Positions 27,325 through 36,857 are shown, numbered from the stretch's first letter. The stretch is DNA of 64,000 bases from Bacteroidales bacterium (GCA_900769345.1 CAAGGJ010000053.1:10534-74533), one strand, 5' to 3'. The notes: generated by a model not told the origin, from the sequence alone. Numbers and translations: made by a program.

Positions 27325-28569
27325 TCACTCAAATCTCATAGTAGTGGTAGGCTTAATGCTCGAGATAATGTGTGAAGGTCCCAAAAGAGTGAGATATGAA
27401 ATCACCAGTATGCACACATTGAGCACGATAAGTGTGACGATGTTAATTTCGATAGGGACATAAGCCATATAGTAGGCTTCAGGGTCGAGTTTTACAATAT
27501 GAAAGAGTTTTTGAATCACCGAAAGACCTATGCCAATGACATTTCCGAGGATTATCGACTTGAATATTACCTTGTGAGTGAGATAGATGAAAATTTTGCG
27601 AATGGAACTATTGCTTGCGCCAATGGTTTTGAGCAATCCCACCATTTTAATCCTTTCGAGCACTATCATCAGCAGTACGGAGATCAATGTGAATGCCGAC
27701 ACTGCCGCCATCAATATGATGATTATCACTACATTCATGTCGAGTAGATCGAGCCAAGAGAAGAATGAAGCATTGTTGCCAAGAGTATTGGTAACATTAT
27801 AGGCAGTGTCGCTGGTCCTATCGATGAAACAAGCCTTAGCCAAGGCAGTGTAGATGGAGTTGCTTTCATCGATGATATTGTCGACATCTGTAGCATTGAT
27901 TGCTACATAACTGCCTTCTCCGGGTAGCCATTTGTTGAGACCTTGCACAAATGCAATGTTGCCCAACACATAATTAGAGTCAAATTCGTTGAAATTGGTG
28001 CAATAAATGCCTGTTATAGTGCATTTGCGAGTCTTTATCTTATTGCCAATGTGATAAGCAAAGAACGAATCTCCCACTTTTAGGTTAAGCAGTAGGGCAG
28101 TTTTTTGAGAAATAACCACCTCGTTGATTTTGTCGATCTGAGGTATGCGACCCTCGATGAGTGATTTCGATATTTCACTCCAATCGAAATGCTCGTCGGT
28201 GCCTCGGAAAGCTATGCCTTTAAAATCGTTGTCGGTTTTTATGATAATAGGCTGTTCGGCGATGAGCGACACCGATTTCAGGTTGGCATCTACGGATTGT
28301 ATGATGGGCAAAACCTTGGCAATGTTTACTATTGAAACACCGGTGGAATCGTTGATATTGGCATTCGACACCTTAATATGAGCATCTAAAGCGAAAATCT
28401 TATTAGATATTTCCGATTTAAATCCGCTTACTATGGTTAGTGATAATATCATCACCGTTATGGCGAGCACTATGCCAGTGGTGGCAACAGTAAGACTTGG
28501 CGACGACTTTTTGTCGTCACCGCATGCCTTAAGCTGCAGGCGTTTTGCTATGAATATTTCGGTTTTCAA
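27325..28569 (-). CDS. ABC transporter permease, LolC/LolE type
   Basis: An inner-membrane permease of the FtsX/LolCE type, probably part of a lipoprotein-releasing ABC system. The topology is the family's: one N-terminal transmembrane segment (about 25-50), a large periplasmic domain (about 50-270) and three C-terminal segments (about 275-305, 320-350, 370-395). MacB-like periplasmic core motifs (GTDEHFDW, VVISQKTALLLNLKVGDSF) are seen. The cognate ATPase is not adjacent, which is common in Bacteroidetes. ATG at 28569. It is divergent from the Yip1-like gene. 414 aa. Confidence 0.83.
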   Translation of the reverse strand: MKTEIFIAKRLQLKACGDDKKSSPSLTVATTGIVLAITVMILSLTIVSGFKSEISNKIFALDAHIKVSNANINDSTGVSIVNIAKVLPIIQSVDANLKSVSLIAEQPIIIKTDNDFKGIAFRGTDEHFDWSEISKSLIEGRIPQIDKINEVVISQKTALLLNLKVGDSFFAYHIGNKIKTRKCTITGIYCTNFNEFDSNYVLGNIAFVQGLNKWLPGEGSYVAINATDVDNIIDESNSIYTALAKACFIDRTSDTAYNVTNTLGNNASFFSWLDLLDMNVVIIIILMAAVSAFTLISVLLMIVLERIKMVGLLKTIGASNSSIRKIFIYLTHKVIFKSIILGNVIGIGLSVIQKLFHIVKLDPEAYYMAYVPIEINIVTLIVLNVCILVISYLTLLGPSHIISSIKPTTTMRFE

Positions 28570-28594
28570 AAAATTGATGCTTAAATAATCAATG

Positions 28595-28602
28595 CAAAAT
28601 TA
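28595..28602 (-). promoter_or_regulatory. -7 element of the LolC/E-type gene
   Basis: TAATTTTG on the reverse strand, 25 bp before the start codon; no clear -33 element. Confidence 0.5.
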
Positions 28603-28676
28603 ATACAAATAGGTGGAATGTCTAAAAAAATCGCTCGTAAGGAACGAAGATATTCGTTAAATTATCGGAGATTGTG

Positions 28677-28684
28677 TAATTTTG
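28677..28684 (+). promoter_or_regulatory. -7 element of the Yip1-like/smpB operon
   Basis: TAATTTTG, 19 bp before the ATG of the Yip1-like gene; no TTTG at -33. Confidence 0.55.
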
Positions 28685-28703
28685 CAAAACTAAATGCGAA
28701 GAA

Positions 28704-29246
28704 ATGGATTTATTTAAGAAAATATTGTTAATGATAGTATCGCCCAGTATTGGGTGGGAAAAAATCAACAAACTTAGCATACCCACTCGTATAATGCTTG
28801 GTAGTGTGTTTTATCCTACGCTTGCAGTGGTGGCTGTGTCGGTGTTTGTGCGGTTGTTTTATGATGATTTGACTTTGACTCGCGCCCTCATCAATGCTAT
28901 CATTGCTTTCACGGCATATTTCTTTGCTTTCCACATCAGTAGTGTGGTGATGAACTTCTTCTTGCCGGGAGAGAATCAAGAAGCTAAAGATCGCATGGAC
29001 AATTTGCTATTATTTGGTCTGGAGTATTTGGCAATATTGTATGTGATAAGCAATTTCATGCCGAGCAGTTTTGCGGTTCTTGATTTTGCGAAACTTTATG
29101 TTGGATTTATTATTTATAAGGGATTGGAGTATATCAACTATGAAGGAAAACCGTTGGTGTTTGTAGTAGGAACAACAGCAATACTTCTTTTAATCCCTGC
29201 AATCATTAGATATATATTGGAGATTAGTCTATGTCAAATAATATAA
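28704..29246 (+). CDS. Yip1-like integral membrane protein
   Basis: A 180-aa membrane protein with about five hydrophobic segments (around 31-53, 62-83, 101-120, 125-140 and 152-175) and the Yip1-family feel of the N-terminus ([11 protein letters not shown]). Function is unknown. The last 16 bp overlap the start of smpB in another frame, so the two genes form an operon with tight coupling. The assignment to Yip1 is by overall pattern and is moderate. Confidence 0.65.
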   Translation: MDLFKKILLMIVSPSIGWEKINKLSIPTRIMLGSVFYPTLAVVAVSVFVRLFYDDLTLTRALINAIIAFTAYFFAFHISSVVMNFFLPGENQEAKDRMDNLLLFGLEYLAILYVISNFMPSSFAVLDFAKLYVGFIIYKGLEYINYEGKPLVFVVGTTAILLLIPAIIRYILEISLCQII

Positions 29247-29680
29247 ATATAAAGAACCGTCGTGCAACATTCGATTATGAGATAATCGAGACTTTTACGG
29301 CAGGCATAGTGCTTACTGGCACAGAGATTAAGTCGATACGTCTCGGCAAGGCGAGTTTGGTGGATACGTTCTGCTATATAGAAGGCCGAGGTGTGTGGGT
29401 AAAGAATATGTATATAGCCGAGTATTTCTTCGGCAGCTATAATAATCACACTGTGCGCCGCGACCGAAAACTACTTCTCAATCGCAAAGAGATAGCCGAG
29501 ATGAACAAGTATAACCAGCAGAGCGGATTTTCGCTGATTCCTATGCGAGTGTTTATCAACGAAAAAGGTCTTGCCAAGATGGTAGTAGCTATAGCTAAGG
29601 GTAAAAAAGAATACGATAAGCGCCAGTCAATCAAGGAGAAAGAAGATAAACGTATGCTTGCGCGCATAATGAAGCGATAG
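29231..29680 (+). CDS. smpB: SsrA-binding protein SmpB
   Basis: SmpB carries tmRNA to stalled ribosomes for trans-translation, whose tagged products go to ClpXP. Family motifs: [29 protein letters not shown], then [12 protein letters not shown], and the basic C-terminal tail [27 protein letters not shown] that enters the mRNA channel. 149 aa, complete. It overlaps the Yip1-like gene by 16 bp. No tmRNA gene was seen in the window. Confidence 0.96.
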   Translation: MSNNINIKNRRATFDYEIIETFTAGIVLTGTEIKSIRLGKASLVDTFCYIEGRGVWVKNMYIAEYFFGSYNNHTVRRDRKLLLNRKEIAEMNKYNQQSGFSLIPMRVFINEKGLAKMVVAIAKGKKEYDKRQSIKEKEDKRMLARIMKR

Positions 29681-29695
29681 GGGAGTTGTTGACTC

Positions 29696-30922
29696 TTAAT
29701 TAGTAGCTTTAGTGCAGAGCAGCAGCACCATATCGCCATTGTGCAGAGTGGTTCCGAAAAGATATTTGTTACCGCCGTCTTTCACTCGAAGGCGGCTTTT
29801 TAATTGCACGGCTGTTAATTTGAAGTTGCGTGTAGTTACGTTAAGTTCTTTGTATTCATGCAGTTGCTTTAATTCTTTGTCTTTAAACGGTATCACTTTC
29901 TCTATGATGAAGCATCGTCCCGGCAACTCCTCCACCTGCTTGGCATCGGGGGCAATAAATAGGTGAGATGAAACGTCGATTTTTACAAGCGAAGGGTAGA
30001 GCGATAGCAATTGCGATGTTTTGCCTGATTTCATAATGCACGCATTCGGTTCGAAAAGTATGTTGCCCTCGGATGGCACAGCAAACTCGAAATGCTGCGC
30101 GTTTTCTTGGTAAATATGCTGAAAATCAGCACGTTGTGTAATGTTGTCAAAATTGATAGTATGAATGTCAACCGCTTGATTATCAGCACTTTTCAAGAAA
30201 TTGAGACTAAATAGCAACTCTTTACAACTATTTTTGATGCCAAGAATCCAAATGTCGGTAACATATTTGAGTTCGAGAACGGATTTCGAAATATCAAGCA
30301 TAGGCGAAGCCTTGATGATGAGTCGATTGGAGCATCGTTTGATGTGAGGCAACAAATCGATAACATTAGGCATACAGTCGGCAAATCCAAACATACGTTT
30401 GTTGTTGGCATCGCGTCGTGCCGGATCAATGAAAATAGCGCTAAAAAAGTCGGAGCATTGTGAAATATATTCTATAGAATCGGCATTGATGACCGTTACA
30501 TTATGCGCAATGTGCGAAAAGTTGAATTTTCCTATTTCAGCAATTTCTCGGTCAATTTCCAGTGAAGTAACATTTTTGGCATTTTGAGCTATATAGAAAC
30601 TATCGACGCCTAATCCCATAGTCATGTCAAGCACTGTGTCACAATCGGCAAAAAGTTCGCCATGAAATTTTGCTACTTGCTCAGGTGTGCATTGTTCGGC
30701 GCTAATCGATTTAGGGAACAAGTATTTTTCAAATTTTAAAATCTCTGGGAGTTTAGTTTTGGTTTTGTTGCGACATTCTATTTGAAGCACAGCAAATTTT
30801 TTATCAAAGTCTACATCTTCGCGTTTTAAGATTAATCGCGAAGTGTCGTGGCAATCGATGTTCTTACGAATGTATTCGAAGAACGAATCGGAGATTGTAT
30901 GGTTGGCTACAATTTGCAGCAT
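29696..30922 (-). CDS. THUMP-like class I SAM-dependent methyltransferase (PG1098 type)
   Basis: A class I methyltransferase core (SAM loop DMTMGLGVDSFYIAQNA at about 98-114, acidic strand end TSLEID, catalytic-site-like FIDPARRD at about 165-172) is followed by a ferredoxin-like and THUMP-like C-terminal region (about 260-405, TTRNFKLTAVQLKSRLRVKDGG). This domain order matches a Bacteroidetes family with a solved PG1098-type domain; an RNA substrate is likely by analogy with THUMP proteins but unproven. It converges with smpB across 15 bp. A clear promoter lies upstream. 408 aa. Confidence 0.8.
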   Translation of the reverse strand: MLQIVANHTISDSFFEYIRKNIDCHDTSRLILKREDVDFDKKFAVLQIECRNKTKTKLPEILKFEKYLFPKSISAEQCTPEQVAKFHGELFADCDTVLDMTMGLGVDSFYIAQNAKNVTSLEIDREIAEIGKFNFSHIAHNVTVINADSIEYISQCSDFFSAIFIDPARRDANNKRMFGFADCMPNVIDLLPHIKRCSNRLIIKASPMLDISKSVLELKYVTDIWILGIKNSCKELLFSLNFLKSADNQAVDIHTINFDNITQRADFQHIYQENAQHFEFAVPSEGNILFEPNACIMKSGKTSQLLSLYPSLVKIDVSSHLFIAPDAKQVEELPGRCFIIEKVIPFKDKELKQLHEYKELNVTTRNFKLTAVQLKSRLRVKDGGNKYLFGTTLHNGDMVLLLCTKATN

Positions 30923-30950
30923 AGAGAATAGAAAATTTTGATAATTAGTG

Positions 30951-30981
30951 CAAAGGTAACTATTATGTTAAAACTAACAAA
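30951..30981 (-). promoter_or_regulatory. Promoter of the THUMP-like methyltransferase gene
   Basis: On the reverse strand: TTTG (30978-30981), 19 nt, TACCTTTG (30951-30958), 28 bp before the ATG. Confidence 0.75.
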
Positions 30982-31184
30982 ATGCGGAAAACTCAATCAA
31001 GTGATATAGTGTTGTATTATAATTAATATTATGTTAAGTAGGTGTAAGAAAGAGTTCGGAATATATCCCAATCAGATACAATTTTACAATTATAGTTAGT
31101 TAGCTTGTGTTAAAACGGTAACGATGAATGATATCCCCTTTTTCGAATAAATCGAAGTGTTATTCGCCAATTATTGCTTGAAAG

Positions 31185-31200
31185 TTTGTAAATTTACAAA
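31185..31200. promoter_or_regulatory. Perfect 16-bp palindrome upstream of ligA
   Basis: TTTGTAAATTTACAAA is its own reverse complement and lies 27 bp before the ligA ATG. It contains TAAATTTA, close to a -7 element, so it may be a promoter, an operator or both. Confidence 0.4.
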
Positions 31201-31227
31201 GTATTTGAATCAATCAGTTCGTCAACA

Positions 31228-33234
31228 ATGGATAATATAAAAGAAAAGATAGAAAATCTGCGTGCTGAAATCAATAAGCACAATGATAATTACTATATAC
31301 ATAACACGCCAACGATAAGCGACAAGGAGTTTGATACACTATTGCGCACATTGCAAGATCTTGAGAAAGCGTATCCGGAGTATTACGACCCCTATTCGCC
31401 CACTCAACGAGTGGGAAGCGACTTGACTAAGGGTTTTGAGCATGTTGTGCATGAGCGCCCCATGATGTCGTTAGGCAATAGTTATTCCATAGAGGAAGTA
31501 GAAGATTTTCTACGACGTGCGCAGAATGGACTTGATGGAGAAAAATGTCAAATAGTGGGTGAGATGAAGTTCGACGGAACGTCTATCTCACTAACCTACG
31601 AGCACGGGCGCCTTGTGCGAGCCGTAACGCGTGGCGACGGGACTCGCGGTGATGATGTTACTCATAACATCATCACTATCAAGAGTATACCGCTACAATT
31701 AAAGCCCGGTAATTATCCCGATAAATTTGAGATACGCGGCGAAATTCTCCTTCCTTGGAAAAATTTTGAAGAATTAAATAGAGAACGACATTTCAACGAG
31801 GAGCCACTTTTTGCCAATCCACGAAATGCCGCTGCCGGAACACTGAAGTTGCAAAAATCGTCGGAAGTGGCTCGACGCGGCCTTGATGCTTATTTCTACT
31901 ATTTGCTGGGCGATAATCTCCCCTACGATAACCATTACGACAATATGATGGCCGTGAAGTCGTGGGGATTTAAGGTAGCTGAGCAGATGAAGATACTTAA
32001 TTCTATCGAGGAAGTAAATAATTATATAATGTATTGGGACGAAGAGCGCAAGAAACTTCCCGTTGCTACCGATGGATTGGTATTTAAAATCAACAATATA
32101 GAGCAGCAAATCACTCTTGGATATACGGCAAAATCGCCTCGGTGGGCTATAGCATATAAGTTTGCACCTGAGCGAGAGTGCACACAATTGCAATTTGTGT
32201 CGTTTGAGGTAGGTCGTACGGGAGTGATTACGCCGGTGGCTAATCTTACACCTGTATTGCTTTCGGGAACAATAGTGAAGCGTGCATCACTTCACAACGC
32301 CGATATTATCAAGACACTCGACATACATGAAAATGATATGGTATATGTGGAAAAAGGTGGGGAGATAATCCCTAAGATAGTAGGCGTAGATGAAAAATCG
32401 CGAAAAAAAGATTCACTGCCGATACGTTTTGTGACACACTGCCCTATTTGTGGCACTCCATTGGAGCGCGTGGAAGGCGAGGCGGCTTGGATATGTCCAA
32501 ATAAATACCACTGTCCTCCTCAGATAGTCGGTCGCATAGAGCACTTTGTGGGGCGCAGAATGATGAATATAGATGGGTTGGGTGAAGAACTTGTTTATCA
32601 GCTTTTTGCCTCGGGTCGCGTGGAATTTATCAGTGATTTGTATAATCTCACTAAAGAGGATTTGCTCACGCTATATGGCATACAGGAAAAATCGGCAGAC
32701 CGATTATTACAAGGTATTGAGAAATCGAAAGAAGTGCCATTTGCGAGAGTGATTTTTGCGCTTTCGATACCCAATGTGGGTGAAACTACAGCCAAACTGC
32801 TTGCCAAAGCAGCCGGTTCGATGGATCGCCTTATGGCAATGACTGTTGATGAATTGTCGTCGATTGATGAAATAGGTCAGATAATTGCCGAAAGCATAGT
32901 GGAATATTTTGCCGAACCAATGAACCGTGAAATCATAGAAAGTCTGCGAATGGCAGGTCTGCAATTCAAAAATGAAGCTGAGGCAGAGGTGGTTATGAGT
33001 GACAAACTGGCCGGTAAAAAGATAGTAATCAGTGGCGTATTTAGCAAACATTCGCGCGATGAATACAAGAAACTGATTGAACAGAATGGTGGCAAAAATG
33101 TCGGGTCGATATCGAGTGCTACTGATTATGTGCTTGCCGGTGAAAATATGGGACCGTCAAAACTGGAAAAGGCCAATAAGCTCGGCATCAAGATAATTGA
33201 TGAAGACACTTTCCTCGATATGCTTGCCGACTAA
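31228..33234 (+). CDS. ligA: NAD-dependent DNA ligase
   Basis: Seals nicks in replication and repair using NAD+. Domains in order: Ia NAD-binding, adenylation domain with active Lys114 in MKFDG, OB fold, zinc finger (CPICG, then CPNKYHC, about 407-430), HhH domain and a C-terminal BRCT domain (about 590-668). 668 aa, complete. It appears monocistronic, with a hairpin shared with the convergent DUF4251 gene after it. Confidence 0.97.
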   Translation: MDNIKEKIENLRAEINKHNDNYYIHNTPTISDKEFDTLLRTLQDLEKAYPEYYDPYSPTQRVGSDLTKGFEHVVHERPMMSLGNSYSIEEVEDFLRRAQNGLDGEKCQIVGEMKFDGTSISLTYEHGRLVRAVTRGDGTRGDDVTHNIITIKSIPLQLKPGNYPDKFEIRGEILLPWKNFEELNRERHFNEEPLFANPRNAAAGTLKLQKSSEVARRGLDAYFYYLLGDNLPYDNHYDNMMAVKSWGFKVAEQMKILNSIEEVNNYIMYWDEERKKLPVATDGLVFKINNIEQQITLGYTAKSPRWAIAYKFAPERECTQLQFVSFEVGRTGVITPVANLTPVLLSGTIVKRASLHNADIIKTLDIHENDMVYVEKGGEIIPKIVGVDEKSRKKDSLPIRFVTHCPICGTPLERVEGEAAWICPNKYHCPPQIVGRIEHFVGRRMMNIDGLGEELVYQLFASGRVEFISDLYNLTKEDLLTLYGIQEKSADRLLQGIEKSKEVPFARVIFALSIPNVGETTAKLLAKAAGSMDRLMAMTVDELSSIDEIGQIIAESIVEYFAEPMNREIIESLRMAGLQFKNEAEAEVVMSDKLAGKKIVISGVFSKHSRDEYKKLIEQNGGKNVGSISSATDYVLAGENMGPSKLEKANKLGIKIIDEDTFLDMLAD

Positions 33235-33255
33235 GACTCGCATAGACATATAAAA

Positions 33256-33300
33256 AGGAGTCTCGTGGCGATGACTAACATCAGATGCCACGAGACTCCT
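33256..33300. terminator. Bidirectional terminator between ligA and the DUF4251 gene
   Basis: Perfect 14-bp stem AGGAGTCTCGTGGC (33256-33269) with GCCACGAGACTCCT (33287-33300); the 17-nt loop can form a further GATG/CATC pairing. The T tract is on the reverse-strand side. Confidence 0.88.
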
Positions 33301-33325
33301 CGGTTTATAGTGCTGAAATGTTGAA

Positions 33326-33853
33326 CTAATTGCCGTTGTAAGGCTGCACTTTGCCATATATTACCATGCGCTCGCTATGATAAGGTGAAGTGATATAAGC
33401 TTGGGCATCGTCGCTTCCTGCGAATAGGCGAATATCCACCTCGGCATTAGCTCCCGTGCCGAATATGGTGAAAGTGTAAGAAATGTTGCCTTTCTTATCC
33501 ACTTTATAGCGAGGCTTGCTTACCGAACCGCGAAGTGTGATGCCACCCAGGCCGTTCAGACCTATACGACCATCATCGAAAGCGAGTTGCACCACGCCAT
33601 CATTGTCGACAACATACACAAAATTGGTTTCGCGACGCGGATTATTGTACATATGTCCCATTCTGCCCAACGAAATGCGGTCGGCCATAATCACAAAGTG
33701 TTTGTTTTGAAGAGCTCTGTCGGCTTTGGCATGTGCCAAAGAGTCGACGCGATATTCCATGGCGCGCTCTTCGTCGGTTTTCGATGTGCTACAAGAACTT
33801 ATGACTGCCATGGCAGCCAATAATACAAATAAAGATAATATGTATCGTTTCAT
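33326..33853 (-). CDS. DUF4251-like lipoprotein
   Basis: An exported lipoprotein: signal MKRYILSLFVLLAAMAVISSC with lipobox ISSC. The ATG at 33853 is preferred over an in-frame TTG three codons upstream. The mature part matches the Bacteroidales DUF4251 pattern (ADRISLGRMGHMYNNPRRETNFVYVVDNDGVVQLAF, then GGITLRGSVSKPRYKVDKKGNISYTF), a small beta-rich domain. Function is unknown. 175 aa. It follows the guanylate-kinase-like gene by 57 bp on the same strand. Confidence 0.78.
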   Translation of the reverse strand: MKRYILSLFVLLAAMAVISSCSTSKTDEERAMEYRVDSLAHAKADRALQNKHFVIMADRISLGRMGHMYNNPRRETNFVYVVDNDGVVQLAFDDGRIGLNGLGGITLRGSVSKPRYKVDKKGNISYTFTIFGTGANAEVDIRLFAGSDDAQAYITSPYHSERMVIYGKVQPYNGN

Positions 33854-33910
33854 CACTGTCAAAATAAATATTTAGGGTTTGTTTATTTGACAAAAAACGA
33901 CGAAAAAAGT

Positions 33911-34420
33911 TTATTTACCAAACATTTTTTTCTCGATTTGTTTTCTCAAATCGTTGATTGTGCCATTGTTGGTAATAACTATGTCGTAAAAGTCGTCGTT
34001 AAGTTTCAAGCGTTGCTCATCTCGCTTAATGCGTTCGGCATCGACCAACTGCCCTATTTGCTGAGCATCTTTTTTGATAAGAATAGTTACAAAATCTATT
34101 TCTTTACCAAATTTTTCAAGCATTTCCACGAGGGCTACCTCGTCGATAATGTAGGTGCAACCGCCGTATTCCGGTATTTGGTCGATGGTTGTCCAGTAGT
34201 GTTTGCCACCGAAATAAGTATAGGCGAGCATACGATCCTTATGAGGAATTTCGTTGTCGGTAACGAACCAATGTTCTTTGCCATTGGTCTCGCCCGGGCG
34301 CATATCGCGCGTGGTGAATGATACAAGACTCGGTATTCCCAGCTCTTCCATTATCTGAGTAGCGGTGTTTTTACCGCATCCCGATGCTCCAACTACTGCG
34401 TATATCAAAGGTTTTGCCAT
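33911..34420 (-). CDS. Guanylate-kinase-like protein with altered P-loop
   Basis: The fold is that of guanylate kinase: P-loop GASGCGKNT (about 10-18), GMP-binding SFTTRDMRPGETNGKEHWFV (about 32-51) and the Y-x-E/G region (TYFGGKHYWTT). The Mg-binding Ser/Thr that follows the P-loop Lys is Asn here (GKN instead of GKS), so catalysis is uncertain. At 169 aa it is shorter than typical Gmk (about 190-205 aa). The ATG at 34420 begins MAKPLIYAVVG; the TTG at 34471 lies inside the divergent promoter. A separate canonical gmk elsewhere would be expected. Confidence 0.7.
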   Translation of the reverse strand: MAKPLIYAVVGASGCGKNTATQIMEELGIPSLVSFTTRDMRPGETNGKEHWFVTDNEIPHKDRMLAYTYFGGKHYWTTIDQIPEYGGCTYIIDEVALVEMLEKFGKEIDFVTILIKKDAQQIGQLVDAERIKRDEQRLKLNDDFYDIVITNNGTINDLRKQIEKKMFGK

Positions 34421-34440
34421 ATTTTTCTGTTTTAATTCTA

Positions 34441-34472
34441 CAAAATTATTTAATTTTGTGTTTACAAACAAA
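34441..34472. promoter_or_regulatory. Divergent back-to-back promoters
   Basis: CAAAATTATTTAATTTTG (34441-34458) is palindromic and places one TAATTTTG on each strand. On the reverse strand TTTG at 34469-34472 is 20 nt upstream of it. The forward copy serves the CPBP gene, whose ATG is at 34486. Confidence 0.7.
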
Positions 34473-34485
34473 TAATTGCATCATA

Positions 34486-35349
34486 ATGGACAGTAACAAT
34501 AGTATTTCTGAAGTGAGTTTTATCAAGAAGATAGGTTTCTTTATCTCCGTATTCTTTGTATGCTTTTTCTTGACAGCCACATTGTCTTCGTTATTGGTAA
34601 GCCGTTTGGGTTCATGCAATACAGCATTTATATCACAAATAGTGCTGCAGAATGTCCTATCTTTTTCTGTTCCGGCAATTATAGTGGCTGCATTTATTGC
34701 AAGGAAACCGTTTGATTATCTTGCTCTTTCGAAATCGCCAAAATGGACGAATATTTTGTTTGTAATATTAGTGTATGTGGCAAGTGTGCCAGTTATGAAT
34801 ATGTTGGTGCAACTCAATGAGAGCATCACTCTGCCCCACTCGCTCTCAGCAGTGGAAAAAATACTACGCTTATATGAAGAACTTGCGAAATCACTTACAA
34901 CACAGCTGATTAGTGGACAAAGTTTTACCGGAGTGCTTTGCCTGGTACTTGTATTGGGATGTCTAACAGGCTTTGGCGAGGAAATATTCTTCAGAGGTAT
35001 GCTTACGAGGATATTTATAGATAAACCTATGAACAAGCACCTGGCTATTTGGCTTGGAGCTATAGTGTTTAGTTTTATGCATTTCCAGTTTTTCGGTTTT
35101 GTGCCTCGAGTGCTTATGGGAGCCTTGTTTGGTTATATGCTGGTGTGGAGCGGTTCGCTTTGGGTTCCGATAATAGCACATACCATCAACAATTCGGTAG
35201 TGGTGCTGTCGACATATGCACTCGAACGCGGCTATTTGTGCCAATCGCTTGATCTCTACGGCACTACACAATGCTTGCCATGGCTTGCCATAGTAAGTGC
35301 TGCAGCCACGGTGGCCTTGATAAAGTATCGAAATGTTTTCTTTAAATAA
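34486..35349 (+). CDS. CPBP family intramembrane metalloprotease
   Basis: A polytopic membrane protein of the CAAX protease/bacteriocin-processing (Abi) family. The defining motifs are EEIFFRG (Glu165-Glu166), FSFMHF with the metal-binding His (about 201), and HTINN (about 236-240). About eight hydrophobic segments. The ATG at 34486 is used because the longer frame would run through the promoter and the divergent gene. Substrates are unknown. 287 aa. It converges with lptB. Confidence 0.88.
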   Translation: MDSNNSISEVSFIKKIGFFISVFFVCFFLTATLSSLLVSRLGSCNTAFISQIVLQNVLSFSVPAIIVAAFIARKPFDYLALSKSPKWTNILFVILVYVASVPVMNMLVQLNESITLPHSLSAVEKILRLYEELAKSLTTQLISGQSFTGVLCLVLVLGCLTGFGEEIFFRGMLTRIFIDKPMNKHLAIWLGAIVFSFMHFQFFGFVPRVLMGALFGYMLVWSGSLWVPIIAHTINNSVVVLSTYALERGYLCQSLDLYGTTQCLPWLAIVSAAATVALIKYRNVFFK

Positions 35350-35368
35350 GCGAGAATGTAAGCAACAA

Positions 35369-36217
35369 TCAAGTAAAATTTTTGCGACGGAATATGAAGT
35401 CTCGGCCTAAATATTTTTCGCGTACAATAGGATTCTCAGCAAGTTCTTCGCTTGTGCCTTGGAAAAGGATTTTACCTTCGAAAAGCAAGTAAGCTCGGTC
35501 GGTAATACTGAGAGTTTCGGGCGCATTGTGGTCGGTGATAAGTATGCCAATGTTCTTTTCTTTAAGCTTATACACCACTCGTTGAATCTCTTCTACCGCA
35601 ATAGGGTCAACCCCCGCAAAGGGTTCGTCGAGCATGATAAAACGGGGGTTAATGGCCAGACAACGTGCAATCTCGGTGCGACGACGCTCACCACCCGACA
35701 GACGGTCGCCTGTGTTCTTTCTAAATTTTTCAAGACTAAATTCGGCAATAAGCGACTCTAATCGTTCTTTTTGTTCTTCCGGAGTGGCATCGGTCATCTC
35801 CAGAATGCATCGTATGTTCTCTTCTACAGTAAGTTTGCGAAACACGGAGGCCTCTTGAGCCAGATATCCAATGCCATGCTGAGCACGCTTATAGACGGGA
35901 AACCCGGTGATATTGTAATCGTTAAGAAAAATCTGACCTGAGTTAGGTATTATAAGCCCGGTGGTCATATAGAATGTAGTGGTCTTGCCGGCACCGTTAG
36001 GCCCGAGCAATCCCACAATCTCGCCTTGGCGCACATTGATCGACACATGGTTGACCACAGTGCGTTGACGATATTTTTTTACCAAATCGCTTGTTCGCAG
36101 CACCAATTTTCCCTCTTCGCCCAAGCGGTCGAGTTCCTTAAGTTGCTGTTCTTCAGCTTTGCGTTCGGCGGGAGTTTTAATCTTTGTATATTTCGAGAGT
36201 AATGGAATAATTTTCAT
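35369..36217 (-). CDS. lptB: LPS export ABC transporter ATP-binding protein
   Basis: LptB powers extraction of lipopolysaccharide from the inner membrane by LptFG. Walker A GPNGAGKT (72-79), Q-loop YLAQEASVF, signature LSGGERRR, Walker [14 protein letters not shown] and switch His ([10 protein letters not shown]) are all present. The core starts near residue 37 ([13 protein letters not shown]), so there is an N-terminal extension of about 36 charged residues not present in E. coli LptB; a downstream in-frame TTG within KLVL would remove it. The window's OstA-like and SurA-like genes serve the same pathway. udk lies 28 bp upstream on the same strand. Confidence 0.92.
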   Translation of the reverse strand: MKIIPLLSKYTKIKTPAERKAEEQQLKELDRLGEEGKLVLRTSDLVKKYRQRTVVNHVSINVRQGEIVGLLGPNGAGKTTTFYMTTGLIIPNSGQIFLNDYNITGFPVYKRAQHGIGYLAQEASVFRKLTVEENIRCILEMTDATPEEQKERLESLIAEFSLEKFRKNTGDRLSGGERRRTEIARCLAINPRFIMLDEPFAGVDPIAVEEIQRVVYKLKEKNIGILITDHNAPETLSITDRAYLLFEGKILFQGTSEELAENPIVREKYLGRDFIFRRKNFT

Positions 36218-36245
36218 TTTTTTGCATAAAACATTGGTGATGAAA

Positions 36246-36857
36246 TCATCGGTTGAGACGCCCTTTGATGTAATCGGTCAACAAGTTGATAGCCACTTCG
36301 TTATGTCCGCCTTGAGGGATAATCAAGTCGCAGAATCGTTTGCCCGGTTCGATGTGCTTGAGGTGCATGGGTTTGAGCACTTTCTCGTAGCGGTCGATTA
36401 CCATTTGGGCTGTACGTCCACGCTCAATGCAGTCGCGGCTTATGACGCGAATAAGACGGTCGTCGGCATCTGCATCAACAAAAACTTTGATGTCCATCAA
36501 GTTGCGAACACGTTCGTCCGACATAACCAGAATGCCTTCGAGTACCACCACATCGTGTGGCCCCATATGGATAGTCTCCTTTTGACGAGAGCTTGTGATG
36601 TAGTCGTAGGTGGGCATATTGATTGCTCTACCCTCTTTCAAGTCGTTGAGATGAGTAAGCAAAAGGTCCCAATCGAATGCTGCAGGCTCGTCGAAATTGA
36701 TTTTCTGACGGTCCTCCATAGGCACATGGCTCGAATCTTTATAATAATTATCTTGCGAAATCACACCCACCTCACCTGCAGGAAGGTGTTCCATAATTTT
36801 TCTTACTACTGTAGTCTTGCCTGAGCCTGTACCTCCGGCTATTCCAATGATAAGCAT
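36246..36857 (-). CDS. udk: Uridine kinase
   Basis: Phosphorylates uridine and cytidine in pyrimidine salvage. P-loop GGTGSGKT (8-15), the substrate-site DNYYKD (about 36-41), [22 protein letters not shown] and the lid [11 protein letters not shown] are all as in the family. 203 aa, complete. First gene of a probable operon with lptB. Confidence 0.95.
   Translation of the reverse strand: MLIIGIAGGTGSGKTTVVRKIMEHLPAGEVGVISQDNYYKDSSHVPMEDRQKINFDEPAAFDWDLLLTHLNDLKEGRAINMPTYDYITSSRQKETIHMGPHDVVVLEGILVMSDERVRNLMDIKVFVDADADDRLIRVISRDCIERGRTAQMVIDRYEKVLKPMHLKHIEPGKRFCDLIIPQGGHNEVAINLLTDYIKGRLNR

Larger units (their letters stand above)
30923..31227. other. Intergenic region between the methyltransferase gene and ligA
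   Basis: 305 bp with no supported gene. It holds the reverse-strand promoter at 30951-30981 and, near the ligA end, a perfect 16-bp palindrome TTTGTAAATTTACAAA (31185-31200). The middle is AT-rich with no evident structure. Confidence 0.7.
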
